The position numbers were made by a program, and so were the translations under genes. A stretch of 64,000 nt of DNA, taken from an uncultured Polaribacter sp. (GTDB lineage Bacteria > Bacteroidota > Bacteroidia > Flavobacteriales > Flavobacteriaceae). The notes beneath the pieces were generated by a model. The model was not told the origin of the DNA and did not search any database. It saw only the letters and a program-made list of their open reading frames with translations. Below, one piece after another: positions 19,063 through 30,561 of this stretch (position 1 is its first letter; each line of letters begins with the position of its first letter). The stretch spans positions 62,001 to 126,000 of the forward strand of contig NZ_CANLXV010000007.1 of assembly GCF_947495205.1 (NCBI RefSeq), given 5' to 3'.

Positions 19063-19174
19063 CTGATTTTTATTGAACTTTAAAGATAGAAAAAATATAA
19101 TTTTCACAAGCATTATTCTTAATTGTTTAACAAAACATTTTAACAGTATTTCACCCGTTTATTGTTAATATTTT

Positions 19175-19182
19175 TACCTTTG
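19175..19182 (+). promoter_or_regulatory. -7 promoter box
   Basis: TACCTTTG fits TAnnTTTG and lies 20 bases before the ATG of the metallo-beta-lactamase lipoprotein gene. Confidence 0.5.
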
Positions 19183-19202
19183 AAAACTAAAAAACATTTA
19201 AA

Positions 19203-19988
19203 ATGATTAAAAACCTATTTATTGTATGCTTTTTTACTGTTTTATTTTTTTCATGTAAAAAAGACAGCGTAAAAACAACATCTAAAGCATTAGAAACAGC
19301 TGGCGTAAACCAAAAATCAATAACATCAGATTTACAAATAATTCCTATTTCGCACGCAACAGCTGTATTAACTTTTAATGATGAAGTAGTTTACCTAGAC
19401 CCAACAGGAGGTGCAGCAGCATTTAAAAGGTTTCAAAAACCAACATTTGTTGTAATTACAGATATTCATGGAGATCATATGGATTTAAAAACGTTAAACG
19501 CTTTAGATTTAATGGAAACCAAAATTATAGCTCCAAAGGCGGTTGCTGATAAAATTAATCAAGTAAAAGCAAAAGAAATTATTGTGCTTAATAATGGTGA
19601 AGAAAAAGATTTTACAACTTTTAGTTTGGAGGCTATACCCATGTATAATTTAAGAAAAGAGGCCTTAAAATTCCATAATAAAGGAAGAGGAAATGGTTAT
19701 GTTTTTACCATTAATAATGAGCGCATTTACTTTTCTGGCGATACAGAAGATATACCAGAAATGCGTAATCTTAAAAATATAGACAAAGCGTTTGTTTGCA
19801 TGAATTTACCTTACACAATGACAGTTAACAGTGCTATTGATGCTGTTTTAGCGTTTTCTCCAAAACAAGTATATCCTTACCACTATAGAGGAACAGCTGG
19901 TTTAAGCGATGTTGCAAAATTTAAAGAACTGGTAAATGCTAAAAACCCAGCTTTAGAAGTTGTGCAATGGAATTGGTACCCACAATAA
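19203..19988 (+). CDS. MBL-fold metal-dependent hydrolase, lipoprotein
   Basis: A 261-residue protein with a lipoprotein signal (LFIVCFFTVLFFSCKK; Cys near residue 18), so it is probably anchored in the periplasm. The mature part is a UlaG-like metallo-beta-lactamase fold. ISHATAVL opens the fold, ITDIHGDHMD supplies metal-binding His and Asp, IYFSGDTED gives the bridging Asp, and YPYHYRG gives the last His. The substrate is unknown; relatives act on nucleotides, lactones or N-acylphosphatidylethanolamine. It is a monocistronic gene divergent from ppk2. Confidence 0.87.
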   Translation: MIKNLFIVCFFTVLFFSCKKDSVKTTSKALETAGVNQKSITSDLQIIPISHATAVLTFNDEVVYLDPTGGAAAFKRFQKPTFVVITDIHGDHMDLKTLNALDLMETKIIAPKAVADKINQVKAKEIIVLNNGEEKDFTTFSLEAIPMYNLRKEALKFHNKGRGNGYVFTINNERIYFSGDTEDIPEMRNLKNIDKAFVCMNLPYTMTVNSAIDAVLAFSPKQVYPYHYRGTAGLSDVAKFKELVNAKNPALEVVQWNWYPQ

Positions 19989-20028
19989 GTTTTAGTTTTT
20001 AGTTTTTAGTTTTTAGTTTTTAGTTTTT
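19988..20028. repeat. 7-base tandem repeat (AGTTTTT)
   Basis: Five perfect AGTTTTT units (19994-20028) follow one six-base unit, beginning in the stop codon of the metallo-beta-lactamase gene and ending 44 bases upstream of the trmD promoter box. Slippage could change the copy number. Confidence 0.9.
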
Positions 20029-20071
20029 AAAACACTTTACTTTTTATCTCTAAAATTCAGTTTTTAAAATA

Positions 20072-20079
20072 TACTTTTG
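20072..20079 (+). promoter_or_regulatory. -7 promoter box of trmD
   Basis: TACTTTTG matches TAnnTTTG and ends 4 bases before the trmD ATG, implying a leaderless or nearly leaderless transcript. Confidence 0.5.
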
Positions 20080-20083
20080 CGTT

Positions 20084-20761
20084 ATGCGAATAGATATCAT
20101 TTCAGTTGCTCCAGATTTATTAGAAAGTCCGTTTAACCACTCTATAGTAAAGCGTGCCAAAGAAAAAGGTTTGGCAGAAATTGTAATTCATGATTTACGA
20201 AAATTTGGTTTAGGAAATTACAAACAAATAGACGACACCCAATTTGGTGGCGGCGCTGGCATGGTTTTAATGATAGAACCCATATCAAACTGTATAAAAA
20301 AACTACAAGCAGAACGTGTTTATGATGAAATTATCTACATGACTCCAGATGCGAAAACACTAAATCAATCTACAGCAAACACACTTTCTTTACAAAAAAA
20401 CATTTTAATTTTAACAGGACATTATAAAGGTGTAGATCAAAGAATTAGAGATTTGTATATTACTAAAGAAATTTCTATTGGAGATTATGTGCTAACTGGT
20501 GGCGAATTAGCAGCTGCAGTTTTGGTAGATGCAGTTGTGCGTTTAATTCCTGGTGTTATTGGTGATGAACAATCTGCATTAACAGATTCTTTTCAAGACA
20601 ATTTATTATCGCCACCTGTTTACACAAGACCTGCAGATTTTGAAGGAAACAAAGTGCCTGAAATTTTATTAAGCGGTAATTTTCCTAAAATTGATGATTG
20701 GAGAAGCGAACAAGCTTATAAAAGAACCGAAGAAATTAGACCAGATTTATTAAAGGAGTAA
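20084..20761 (+). CDS. trmD: tRNA (guanine37-N1)-methyltransferase
   Basis: A 225-residue SPOUT methyltransferase forming m1G37 in tRNAs, which prevents +1 frameshifting. Diagnostic motifs are the N-terminal [32 protein letters not shown], the S-adenosylmethionine knot [15 protein letters not shown] and [15 protein letters not shown], and the C-terminal [10 protein letters not shown]. The length is usual. It is followed by rplS after 187 bases, the order trmD-rplS seen in most bacteria, although here rplS has its own promoter box. Confidence 0.97.
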   Translation: MRIDIISVAPDLLESPFNHSIVKRAKEKGLAEIVIHDLRKFGLGNYKQIDDTQFGGGAGMVLMIEPISNCIKKLQAERVYDEIIYMTPDAKTLNQSTANTLSLQKNILILTGHYKGVDQRIRDLYITKEISIGDYVLTGGELAAAVLVDAVVRLIPGVIGDEQSALTDSFQDNLLSPPVYTRPADFEGNKVPEILLSGNFPKIDDWRSEQAYKRTEEIRPDLLKE

Positions 20762-20870
20762 TAATCCTATTATTTCTTTCTGTAAAAAATACAGTTAATT
20801 TACTATAAAGAAGCATTTTAGTTAAATAAAAAATAGTTAGCTAAAAATTTTATCAACTAAAAAAAAGTAC

Positions 20871-20878
20871 TACTTTTG
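20871..20878 (+). promoter_or_regulatory. -7 promoter box of rplS
   Basis: TACTTTTG matches TAnnTTTG and lies 70 bases before the rplS ATG, leaving an untranslated leader of about 65 bases. I see no recognised ribosomal-protein leader motif in it. Confidence 0.5.
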
Positions 20879-20948
20879 CAACCGCTAAATTAACCTCTGA
20901 CGAAGAAATCGTGAATGTTGTTTTACAAAATTATTTAAATTAAAAGAT

Positions 20949-21299
20949 ATGGAATCTTTAATAAAATTTGTACAAGACGAATTTGTAACAAAAAAAGAAT
21001 TTGCAGAATTTGCTGCTGGTGATACTATCACTGTTTATTATGAAATTAAAGAAGGAGACAAATCTAGAACTCAGTTTTTTAGAGGTGTTGTAATTCAAAG
21101 AAGAGGCGCTGGTCTTTCAGAAACGTTTACAATCAGAAAAATGTCTGGTACTGTAGGTGTAGAAAGAATTTTTCCAGTGAACTTACCTTCTATTCAAAAA
21201 ATTGAAGTTAATAAAAGAGGTAAAGTTCGTAGAGCTAGAATCTTTTACTTTAGAGGTCTTACTGGTAAAAAAGCTAGAATTACTGAAAAAAGAAGATAA
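20949..21299 (+). CDS. rplS: 50S ribosomal protein L19
   Basis: A 116-residue ribosomal protein L19, located at the 30S-50S interface. Visible family features are [40 protein letters not shown] and the basic C-terminal [20 protein letters not shown]. Length and termini match the family. It has its own promoter and an intrinsic terminator at 21322. Confidence 0.97.
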   Translation: MESLIKFVQDEFVTKKEFAEFAAGDTITVYYEIKEGDKSRTQFFRGVVIQRRGAGLSETFTIRKMSGTVGVERIFPVNLPSIQKIEVNKRGKVRRARIFYFRGLTGKKARITEKRR

Positions 21300-21321
21300 T
21301 ACTTCAATTTCTATAATATTT

Positions 21322-21355
21322 AAAAGCGTTGTGAATAATCACAACGCTTTTTTTT
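21322..21355 (+). terminator. intrinsic terminator of rplS
   Basis: AAAGCGTTGTGA, a 4-base loop and TCACAACGCTTT are followed by a T run. The rest of the 330-base gap to icd holds AT-rich sequence and the icd promoter box. Confidence 0.9.
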
Positions 21356-21547
21356 ATTATGCCACACACTTTCTATTATATTATTAACTAAAGTTATTTT
21401 TTGCTTTTAAAGGAAATAATTTAATAATCTACTACAAAACAATCTTATTTTAAACTTCGTGTAAAATAGCTTTCAAATATTGTTAATATTGTAATAAAAC
21501 TACCTTATTAATAGGATTTTACCAACATTAAAATCAACAAAAATTCT

Positions 21548-23851
<2,304 letters not shown>

Positions 23852-23883
23852 TTTTTATAACTTTATAAAGATATTAACATTAA

Positions 23884-23908
23884 TGAGAGCCAATTGGCTC
23901 TCATTTTT
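23884..23908 (+). terminator. intrinsic terminator of icd
   Basis: ATGAGAGCC, loop AATT and GGCTCTCAT are followed by a short T run, about 30 bases after the icd stop. Confidence 0.85.
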
Positions 23909-23911
23909 GGT

Positions 23912-23936
23912 TAGATTTGGTTTTAACTAAACCAAA
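23912..23936 (+). promoter_or_regulatory. promoter box overlapped by a perfect inverted repeat
   Basis: TAGATTTG (23912-23919) fits the TAnnTTTG box. It overlaps an 8-base perfect inverted repeat TTTGGTTT-taact-AAACCAAA (23916-23936). The adaptor gene starts 6 bases later. The arrangement is what a repressor operator would look like. Confidence 0.5.
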
Positions 23937-23942
23937 CGTATA

Positions 23943-25190
23943 ATGAGTAAGAAGAAAATTGCTATAATTATAGCCTGTATTGCTATTATTGTATTTGTTG
24001 CTTATAGCTACTTTTCACCATCTTCTAGTGATGCCATTTATTTAACATCAAAAGTAAAAAAAGGCAATTTTCTAAGTGAAGTAGTTACTTCTGGTGAAGC
24101 ACAATCTACAAGTCTTAAAAAAATTACAGGACCTTCAAATCTAAGAAAATTTAGACTTAGAGAAATCAAAATACAAGATTTAGTGCCAGAAGGTACTGTT
24201 GTAAAGGCAGGAGATTATGTAGGTAAATTAGATCCTTCTGGCGTAAACGAACTTATTTTAGATGCAAGGTTAAATTTAGAGGCAGAAGAATCTAAATACA
24301 CTCAACAACAATTAGACACTACACTTTCTTTAAAACAAGAAAGAAACGCGCTTAAAGATTTACGTTTTAATATGGAAGAAACCAAGTTAGAACTAAAACA
24401 ATCTATATACGAGCCACCAGCTACCATCAAAAAGTTAGAAAATCAATTAGAAAAATTAGAGCGCGATTTTAGAGAAAAACAAGAAAACTATAAAATTAAA
24501 AAAAGACAAGCCAACGCTAAAATGGTTGTAGTTGGCACCAGAGTTTCTAAAATAAGAAAAGAATTAAACGATTTACTAAATCTATTAAAATCTTTTACCA
24601 TTTATTCTGATGGTAATGGTATGATTACTTATGATAAAAATTGGGACGGTTCTAAGAAAAAAGTAGGCTCTTCTATAAGTCCTTGGCAAACTTCTATTGC
24701 CACATTGCCAGATTTAACTAAAATGGAATCTAAAACTTATGCAAATGAGGTAGATATAAGAAAGGTAAAAAAAGGACTACCTGTAAAGGTTGGTTTTGAT
24801 GCTTTTCCAGATGTAGAATTAAAAGGTATTGTTACAGATGTAGCTAATGTTGGCGAAAACAAAAGAGGTTCTGATATAAAAGTTTTTCAAGTATTGATAA
24901 AACTATCGGAAACGAATGAAAATATAAGACCTGGAATGACTACTTCTAATAAAATTTTAACTTTTGAACGTAAAGATGTTTTAAGCGTACCTTTAGAAGC
25001 TATTTTTACTGAACATGAAACGACTTATGTTTATAAAAAGTCTGGATTTTCAATCGATAAAAAAGAGGTTGAATTAGGAGATTCTAATAACGATGCTGTA
25101 ATTATAACCAATGGTTTGTCTGAAGGAGATGAAATTTATTTAAATAAACCAGAAGGATTAGAAAAAACTGAAATTGCTAAATTAAACTAG
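23943..25190 (+). CDS. periplasmic adaptor of a MacAB-type exporter (HlyD/MacA family)
   Basis: A 415-residue membrane fusion protein. An uncleaved N-terminal membrane anchor (residues 4-20) is followed by a lipoyl/barrel half (VVTSGEAQSTSLKKI) and a long coiled-coil hairpin from about 95 to 200. The second barrel half and a membrane-proximal domain (LSVPLEAIFTEHETTYVYK) complete it. Adaptors of this type link an inner-membrane transporter to a TolC channel. A permease and a TolC-like gene follow directly, so the three form one operon. Substrate unknown. Confidence 0.9.
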   Translation: MSKKKIAIIIACIAIIVFVAYSYFSPSSSDAIYLTSKVKKGNFLSEVVTSGEAQSTSLKKITGPSNLRKFRLREIKIQDLVPEGTVVKAGDYVGKLDPSGVNELILDARLNLEAEESKYTQQQLDTTLSLKQERNALKDLRFNMEETKLELKQSIYEPPATIKKLENQLEKLERDFREKQENYKIKKRQANAKMVVVGTRVSKIRKELNDLLNLLKSFTIYSDGNGMITYDKNWDGSKKKVGSSISPWQTSIATLPDLTKMESKTYANEVDIRKVKKGLPVKVGFDAFPDVELKGIVTDVANVGENKRGSDIKVFQVLIKLSETNENIRPGMTTSNKILTFERKDVLSVPLEAIFTEHETTYVYKKSGFSIDKKEVELGDSNNDAVIITNGLSEGDEIYLNKPEGLEKTEIAKLN

Positions 25191-25197
25191 TTTTTCT

Positions 25198-26574
25198 ATG
25201 TTCAATAAAATCTATATAGAAAAATTAAAGTCTAATTTTAGTGAGGCTGTGCGCGTAATTTTAACCAATAAAGTTAGAACGCTGTTAACTTCTCTAGGTA
25301 TTATTTTTGGTGTAGCTGCAGTAATTACAATGCTGGCAATTGGTAATGGCGCCGAAAAAGAAATTTTAGCGCAGTTAGAACTGGTTGGCGTAAATAATAT
25401 TGTAATTACGCCTATATCAGATGAAAAAGATGATAATTCTGAAGAGGAAAACGATGGCAACGCAACAGAAGCAAAGCGTTTTTCTAAAGGTTTAGATTTA
25501 TTAGATGTGCACAGCATACAAAAAACCATTCCTTCTATAAAAACTGTTAGTCCAGAAATTATATTAGAAACTTATGTAATAAAAAAAGGAAGACAAAACC
25601 CTGTAAAACTTATTGGTGTTTCTAAAACCTATTTTAAAACATCAAACATTAATATAGAAATTGGAAAAAACTTTTCTGCCATACAAGAAGAAAATGCATT
25701 ACCCGTATGCATTATTGGTAAAAAAATAGAAAAAAAATTATTCACAGGAGAGAGCGCTATTGGCAAAAGAATTAAAGTAAAAGATGTTTGGTTACAAGTG
25801 GTTGGTGTTATTGAAGAAAAATTTATATCAGATTCTGCACAAGAAAACCTAGGCATTAGAGACTTAAATCAAGATGTATATATTCCTTTAAAAACTTTTT
25901 TAGTAAGATTTAAAGATCGCAAAAACATTATAGACAAACCTTTAAACTTTGGCGGTGGTGGTAGCATGATATTTATCAGCGGAAACAATCAAGGTCCTAA
26001 AAAAAGAATTCCTAGAGGTAATTATCATCAATTAGACAAGTTGGTTGTTCAAGTAAATAATTCTAACCAACTTAACGCCACGGCAGACGTTTTAAGTAGA
26101 ATGTTAAAAAGAAGGCATAATGATGTGTTAGATTTTGAAATTTCTATTCCAATTCAACTCTTAAAACAACAGCAAAAAACAAAGCAAATTTTTAATATCG
26201 TACTAAGCATTATTGCAGGTATTTCTCTTTTAATTGGTGGTATTGGTATAATGAATATTATGTTGGCTTCTGTTTTAGAGAGAACCAAAGAAATTGGTAT
26301 TATAAGAGCCATTGGTGCTACACAAGAAGATGTTATTCTTCAATTTTTAACAGAATCTGTTTTGGTTAGTATTGGTGGCGGAATTATAGGTATTATTTTA
26401 GGCGTTTTATCATCCTACATTTTACAAATAACTACAGGTATAGAAACTATTTTATCATTAAGTTCTATTTTACTTTCCTTTTTTGTAGCTACATTAATTG
26501 GTTTAATTTTTGGTATTGCTCCAGCAAAATCTGCAGCAAGTAAAAGTCCTATAGAAGCTATTAGACATGAATAA
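25198..26574 (+). CDS. ABC transporter permease, MacB/FtsX type
   Basis: A 458-residue permease. The first membrane helix lies around residues 27-48 (TLLTSLGIIFGVAAVITML), followed by a large periplasmic MacB-type domain (residues 50-330) and three C-terminal FtsX helices (GISLLIGGIGIMNIMLASV, ILGVLSSYI, LIGLIFGIAPAKSAA). The motif RTKEIGIIRAIGAT is typical. Unlike E. coli MacB there is no N-terminal nucleotide-binding domain, and no separate ATPase gene lies in the operon, so its ATPase must be encoded elsewhere. Confidence 0.9.
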   Translation: MFNKIYIEKLKSNFSEAVRVILTNKVRTLLTSLGIIFGVAAVITMLAIGNGAEKEILAQLELVGVNNIVITPISDEKDDNSEEENDGNATEAKRFSKGLDLLDVHSIQKTIPSIKTVSPEIILETYVIKKGRQNPVKLIGVSKTYFKTSNINIEIGKNFSAIQEENALPVCIIGKKIEKKLFTGESAIGKRIKVKDVWLQVVGVIEEKFISDSAQENLGIRDLNQDVYIPLKTFLVRFKDRKNIIDKPLNFGGGGSMIFISGNNQGPKKRIPRGNYHQLDKLVVQVNNSNQLNATADVLSRMLKRRHNDVLDFEISIPIQLLKQQQKTKQIFNIVLSIIAGISLLIGGIGIMNIMLASVLERTKEIGIIRAIGATQEDVILQFLTESVLVSIGGGIIGIILGVLSSYILQITTGIETILSLSSILLSFFVATLIGLIFGIAPAKSAASKSPIEAIRHE

Positions 26575-26578
26575 CATT

Positions 26579-28042
26579 ATGAAAAAAACATTTATATATT
26601 GCTTATTTCTTTTTACTAGTTTGATCTACAGTCAACAAAAACGCTTTATTACTTTAGATGAAGCTATAAAAATAGCGCAAGTAGCATCTCCAGAATACAA
26701 AGCATTGGTAAATCAAAACCAAGCAAGTTATTGGCGCTACAGAAATTACAAAGCCAGATTTTTGCCACAGTTGCGTTTAGATGCAACATTACCACAATTT
26801 AGAAATTCTATTAATCGAATTTTATTAGATGATGGTTCTGATGATTTTAGACGTTCTAACCAAGTTAGTTTTGATGGTAGTCTTTCTTTAAATCAGAATA
26901 TTGCATTAACCGGCGGAACAATCTCTGTAAGTTCTCGTTTGGAAAGAATAGATAGGTTTGAACCTAATGAATCAATTGGCTTTGCAGTAATTCCGTTTTC
27001 TTTAAACTACAACCAAAACTCTTTATTATACAATCCTTTTAAATGGGAAAAACAAATAGAACCCTTAATTTATGAAGAAGCAAAAAGAGAATTTATTGAA
27101 CGTATGGAAAGAATATCTTTTAATACAAGTAGAAGATATTTTGCCTTGCTAAAAGCACAAATTCAAGAAAAAATTGCAAAATCAAATTTATCTAATCAAG
27201 ATACACTTTTTCAAATTTCTAAAGGAAGATTTAAAATGGGTAAAATTGCAGAAAACGATTTATTGCAAATAGAATTATCTGTCTTAAACTCAGAAAACGA
27301 AGTAATTACTAATGAAATCAATGTAAAACAAGCTTCACAAAATTTATCTAGATACCTTGTTTTAGATACAGAAAACATTTTATTAGCAACACCAAAAGAA
27401 CTTACCACATTTACAGCAACTGTAGAAAAAGCTTTAGAAGAAGCTAAATCTAATAGAAAAGCTGTTATAGAATTTAGAAGAAGACGTTTACAAGCAGAAC
27501 AAAATGTAGCAGAAGTAAAAGGAAATAATAGATTACAAATGAGCCTAAGAGCAAATTTTGGTATTGCACAACAAGGCAATCAATTTGATAATTTATTTAA
27601 CGATTTTAACCAGCAACAAAGTGTTGTTTTATCTTTAGGCATACCAATTTTAGATTGGGGCGTTTCTAAGTCTAGAAGAAAAATAGTAGAAGCAAATAAA
27701 GATTTAGTAGAAACCAACATTAAAATAGAGCAACAAGAGTTTGAACAAGAAATATATTTGCATGTTTTAAATTGGCAAAATCAGCGTAATTTTTTAAAAA
27801 CCGCTAAAAAAGCACAAGAAATTGCATTAAAAAGATATGAAATCGCTAAAAAGCGTTTTATTCTTGGTAAAATTACCATTACAGATTTAAATATTGCGCT
27901 ACAAGAACAAGATAGATCTGTATTAACTTACCTAAACGCTTTAGAAAAATTTTGGACAGACTATTACACCTTAAGAAGGTTAACTTTATATGATTTTGTG
28001 AAGAACAAAAAAATAGAAGTAAACGACATACTTTACGATTAA
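26579..28042 (+). CDS. TolC family outer-membrane efflux protein
   Basis: A TolC-like channel of about 487 residues. The signal peptide KKTFIYCLFLFTSLIYSQ is followed by two repeats of long helices and beta strands (ITLDEAIKIAQVASPEYKAL at the start, LGIPILDWGVSKSRR in the second half, the usual conserved turn). I chose the ATG at 26579, 4 bases after the permease stop, because it places the signal peptide at the N-terminus. An ATG at 26567 overlapping the permease is also possible. It completes the tripartite exporter. Confidence 0.88.
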   Translation: MKKTFIYCLFLFTSLIYSQQKRFITLDEAIKIAQVASPEYKALVNQNQASYWRYRNYKARFLPQLRLDATLPQFRNSINRILLDDGSDDFRRSNQVSFDGSLSLNQNIALTGGTISVSSRLERIDRFEPNESIGFAVIPFSLNYNQNSLLYNPFKWEKQIEPLIYEEAKREFIERMERISFNTSRRYFALLKAQIQEKIAKSNLSNQDTLFQISKGRFKMGKIAENDLLQIELSVLNSENEVITNEINVKQASQNLSRYLVLDTENILLATPKELTTFTATVEKALEEAKSNRKAVIEFRRRRLQAEQNVAEVKGNNRLQMSLRANFGIAQQGNQFDNLFNDFNQQQSVVLSLGIPILDWGVSKSRRKIVEANKDLVETNIKIEQQEFEQEIYLHVLNWQNQRNFLKTAKKAQEIALKRYEIAKKRFILGKITITDLNIALQEQDRSVLTYLNALEKFWTDYYTLRRLTLYDFVKNKKIEVNDILYD

Positions 28043-28092
28043 AATTTTGCAATAATCTTTTATTTTAACGTTTTCTTACCATACTGTTGTTG

Positions 28093-28100
28093 TACTTTTG
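28093..28100 (+). promoter_or_regulatory. -7 promoter box of the TonB receptor gene
   Basis: TACTTTTG matches TAnnTTTG, 31 bases before the ATG at 28132. Confidence 0.5.
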
Positions 28101-28131
28101 TTTTACAAATTAAAACAACAATTAAACAAAA

Positions 28132-30519
28132 ATGTTGCAACCCAAAAGATTACTCTTCCTATTTTTTTTAATTTCTTCTTTAAGTTTTAGTCAAGAAAAA
28201 GTTACTTTAAGCGGAACAATTTATGACGATGCCAATAACGAAACTTTAATAGGAGTTTCTGTTTATTTCCCCGAGTTAAACGCTGGAACCACCACAAATG
28301 AGTATGGTTTTTACTCCATTACCATACCAACAGGTACCTATAAAATACAAATTAGCTATTTAGGTTTTACAACTATTACAGAAGAAATTATTCTTTCAGA
28401 AAAAACTACTAAAAGTTTTAAATTAAAAGAAGCCTCACAAAGTTTAGATGAAATTGTTATAGAAAGTAACATAGAAAATCTAAACATTAGAACACCACAA
28501 ATGAGTGTTAACAAATTAACCTCTGCAAGTATTAAACAAATTCCTGTTGTTTTAGGTGAAGCAGATGTTATAAAAGCACTTTTACTTTTACCTGGTGTAA
28601 CAAGTGCAGGTGAAGGCGCTTCTGGCTTTAATGTTAGAGGTGGTGCAGCAGATCAAAACTTAATTTTATTAGATGAGTCCATTGTTTTTAACTCGTCTCA
28701 CTTATTTGGCTTTTTCTCTGTATTTAATCCAGACGTTATTAAAGACGTTAAGTTATACAAAGGCGGTATTCCTGCTAAATATGGTGGTAGATTATCTTCT
28801 GTACTAGATATTTATCAAAAAGAAGGAAACAGTAAAGAGTTTAAAGCAACTGGCGGTATTGGATTAATTTCTTCTAGATTGTTAATTGAAGGTCCAATTA
28901 AAAAGGAAAAAATATCTTTTTTAATTGGTGGTAGATCTTCTTATGCACATTTATTTTTACCGTTAATCGATAATGAAAATACAGCCTATTTTTACGATTT
29001 AAACACCAAAATTAACTACAGAATAAATGATAGAAATAATCTTTTCTTTTCTGGTTATTTTGGTAAAGATCTATTTGGAATTAATGATAGCTTTGTAAAT
29101 ACTTATGGAAACCAAGTTGCTAATTTGCGATGGAATCATCTTTTCTCTGATAAAATATTCTCTAATTTATCTTTAATTTACTCCGATTATTTTTATGGAT
29201 TAACCCTAGATTTTGTTGGTTTTGAATGGGATTCTGGTATAACAAACTACAATATTAAGTATGATATTAATCACTTTATAAACAACGACCTGAAACTATC
29301 TTACGGAATAAACAACATTTATAGCCAGTTTAATCCAGGTGAAATTGGCCCAAATAGACCAGATTCTACGATTGAAAACACACAATTAATTCAGAAATAT
29401 TCTAATGAATTTGCAGCATATATAGATGCAGAACATACCATTTCAGATAAACTAAGACTGCAATATGGTATTCGTTTTAGCAACTTTGCCCGCTTAGGAC
29501 AAGATGAATTAAACGTTTACGCCAATGACCAAGCCGTTATTTATAATGAAACTACAAAAACCTATGAATCTGCAAGTAGATTAGAAGAGGAAACCTTAAC
29601 ATTTGATAGAAATGATGTAATTACCTCTTTTAATAATTTTGAACCAAGATTTGCGCTTTCTTATTTAATTGATGATGATAGTTCTGTAAAATTAAGCTAC
29701 AACAGAATGGCACAATATTTACACTTATTAACCAATACAGCCTCTCCTACTCCACTAGATATTTGGGCACCAAGTGGCAAGTATATTAAACCTCAATTGT
29801 TAGACCAATTTGCTGTAGGATATTTTAAAACTATAGAAAACGGAATGTTTACTATTGAAGCAGAAGCGTTTTATAAAGACATTCAAAATAGAATAGACTA
29901 CATAAACGGCGCAGATTTAGTTGCCAATGATGCCATTGAAACTGTAATTTTAAACGGGCAAGCAAGAGCTTATGGTTTAGAGGTATTGTTTAAAAAAAAT
30001 AAAGGAGATTTTACAGGTTGGCTGGCATACACTATGTCTAGATCTGAACAACAAACCTTAGGAAGAACCGCAAATGAACCTGGTATAAATTCAGGAGAAT
30101 GGTATAGTACTCCTTTTGACAAAACACATGACGTTTCTGTAAACGCAAGTTATCGTTTAAATGAAAAATGGCGTTTTAATGCCAATTTAACGTACCAAAC
30201 TGGGCAACCTACAAATTACCCAGTTGCATTGTATGAAGGCCCAGAAGGAATTGAAGTTCCTTTGTTTGACAGTGATAGAAGAAATGCAGACAGATTACCA
30301 TCTTTTCATAGACTAGATGTTTCTGCTATTTTAACACCTAGAAAAAATAAGGATAGAAAATGGCAAGGAGAATGGGTTTTTGGAATCTATAATTTATACA
30401 ACAGACAAAACGCAGCTTCTATAGTTTTTAGACAAAATGAAGACACCAGAAGAAGTGAAGCTGTACAAACTTCTATTTTTGGTATTGTACCTTCTGTAAC
30501 CTATAACTTTAATTTTTAA
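28132..30519 (+). CDS. TonB-dependent receptor with carboxypeptidase-like domain
   Basis: A 795-residue outer-membrane receptor. After a signal peptide ending SLSFSQ comes a carboxypeptidase regulatory-like Ig domain (residues 24-105, LSGTIYDDANNETLIGVSVY). The plug domain follows (LLLPGVTSAGEGASGFNVRG near 150) and then a 22-strand barrel ending in an aromatic residue (VTYNFNF). It imports an unknown ligand using TonB energy. It is not a long SusC type. The following DUF4249 lipoprotein, 42 bases on, is its usual partner, so the two probably form one complex. Confidence 0.93.
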   Translation: MLQPKRLLFLFFLISSLSFSQEKVTLSGTIYDDANNETLIGVSVYFPELNAGTTTNEYGFYSITIPTGTYKIQISYLGFTTITEEIILSEKTTKSFKLKEASQSLDEIVIESNIENLNIRTPQMSVNKLTSASIKQIPVVLGEADVIKALLLLPGVTSAGEGASGFNVRGGAADQNLILLDESIVFNSSHLFGFFSVFNPDVIKDVKLYKGGIPAKYGGRLSSVLDIYQKEGNSKEFKATGGIGLISSRLLIEGPIKKEKISFLIGGRSSYAHLFLPLIDNENTAYFYDLNTKINYRINDRNNLFFSGYFGKDLFGINDSFVNTYGNQVANLRWNHLFSDKIFSNLSLIYSDYFYGLTLDFVGFEWDSGITNYNIKYDINHFINNDLKLSYGINNIYSQFNPGEIGPNRPDSTIENTQLIQKYSNEFAAYIDAEHTISDKLRLQYGIRFSNFARLGQDELNVYANDQAVIYNETTKTYESASRLEEETLTFDRNDVITSFNNFEPRFALSYLIDDDSSVKLSYNRMAQYLHLLTNTASPTPLDIWAPSGKYIKPQLLDQFAVGYFKTIENGMFTIEAEAFYKDIQNRIDYINGADLVANDAIETVILNGQARAYGLEVLFKKNKGDFTGWLAYTMSRSEQQTLGRTANEPGINSGEWYSTPFDKTHDVSVNASYRLNEKWRFNANLTYQTGQPTNYPVALYEGPEGIEVPLFDSDRRNADRLPSFHRLDVSAILTPRKNKDRKWQGEWVFGIYNLYNRQNAASIVFRQNEDTRRSEAVQTSIFGIVPSVTYNFNF

Positions 30520-30561
30520 CAAAGAGTTTTAACTTTTTGTCTACAATAACATAAAAACAAA

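Noticed and set aside
19988..20028. CRISPR-like array
   Set aside because: The units are 7 bases long with no spacers; it is a simple tandem repeat.
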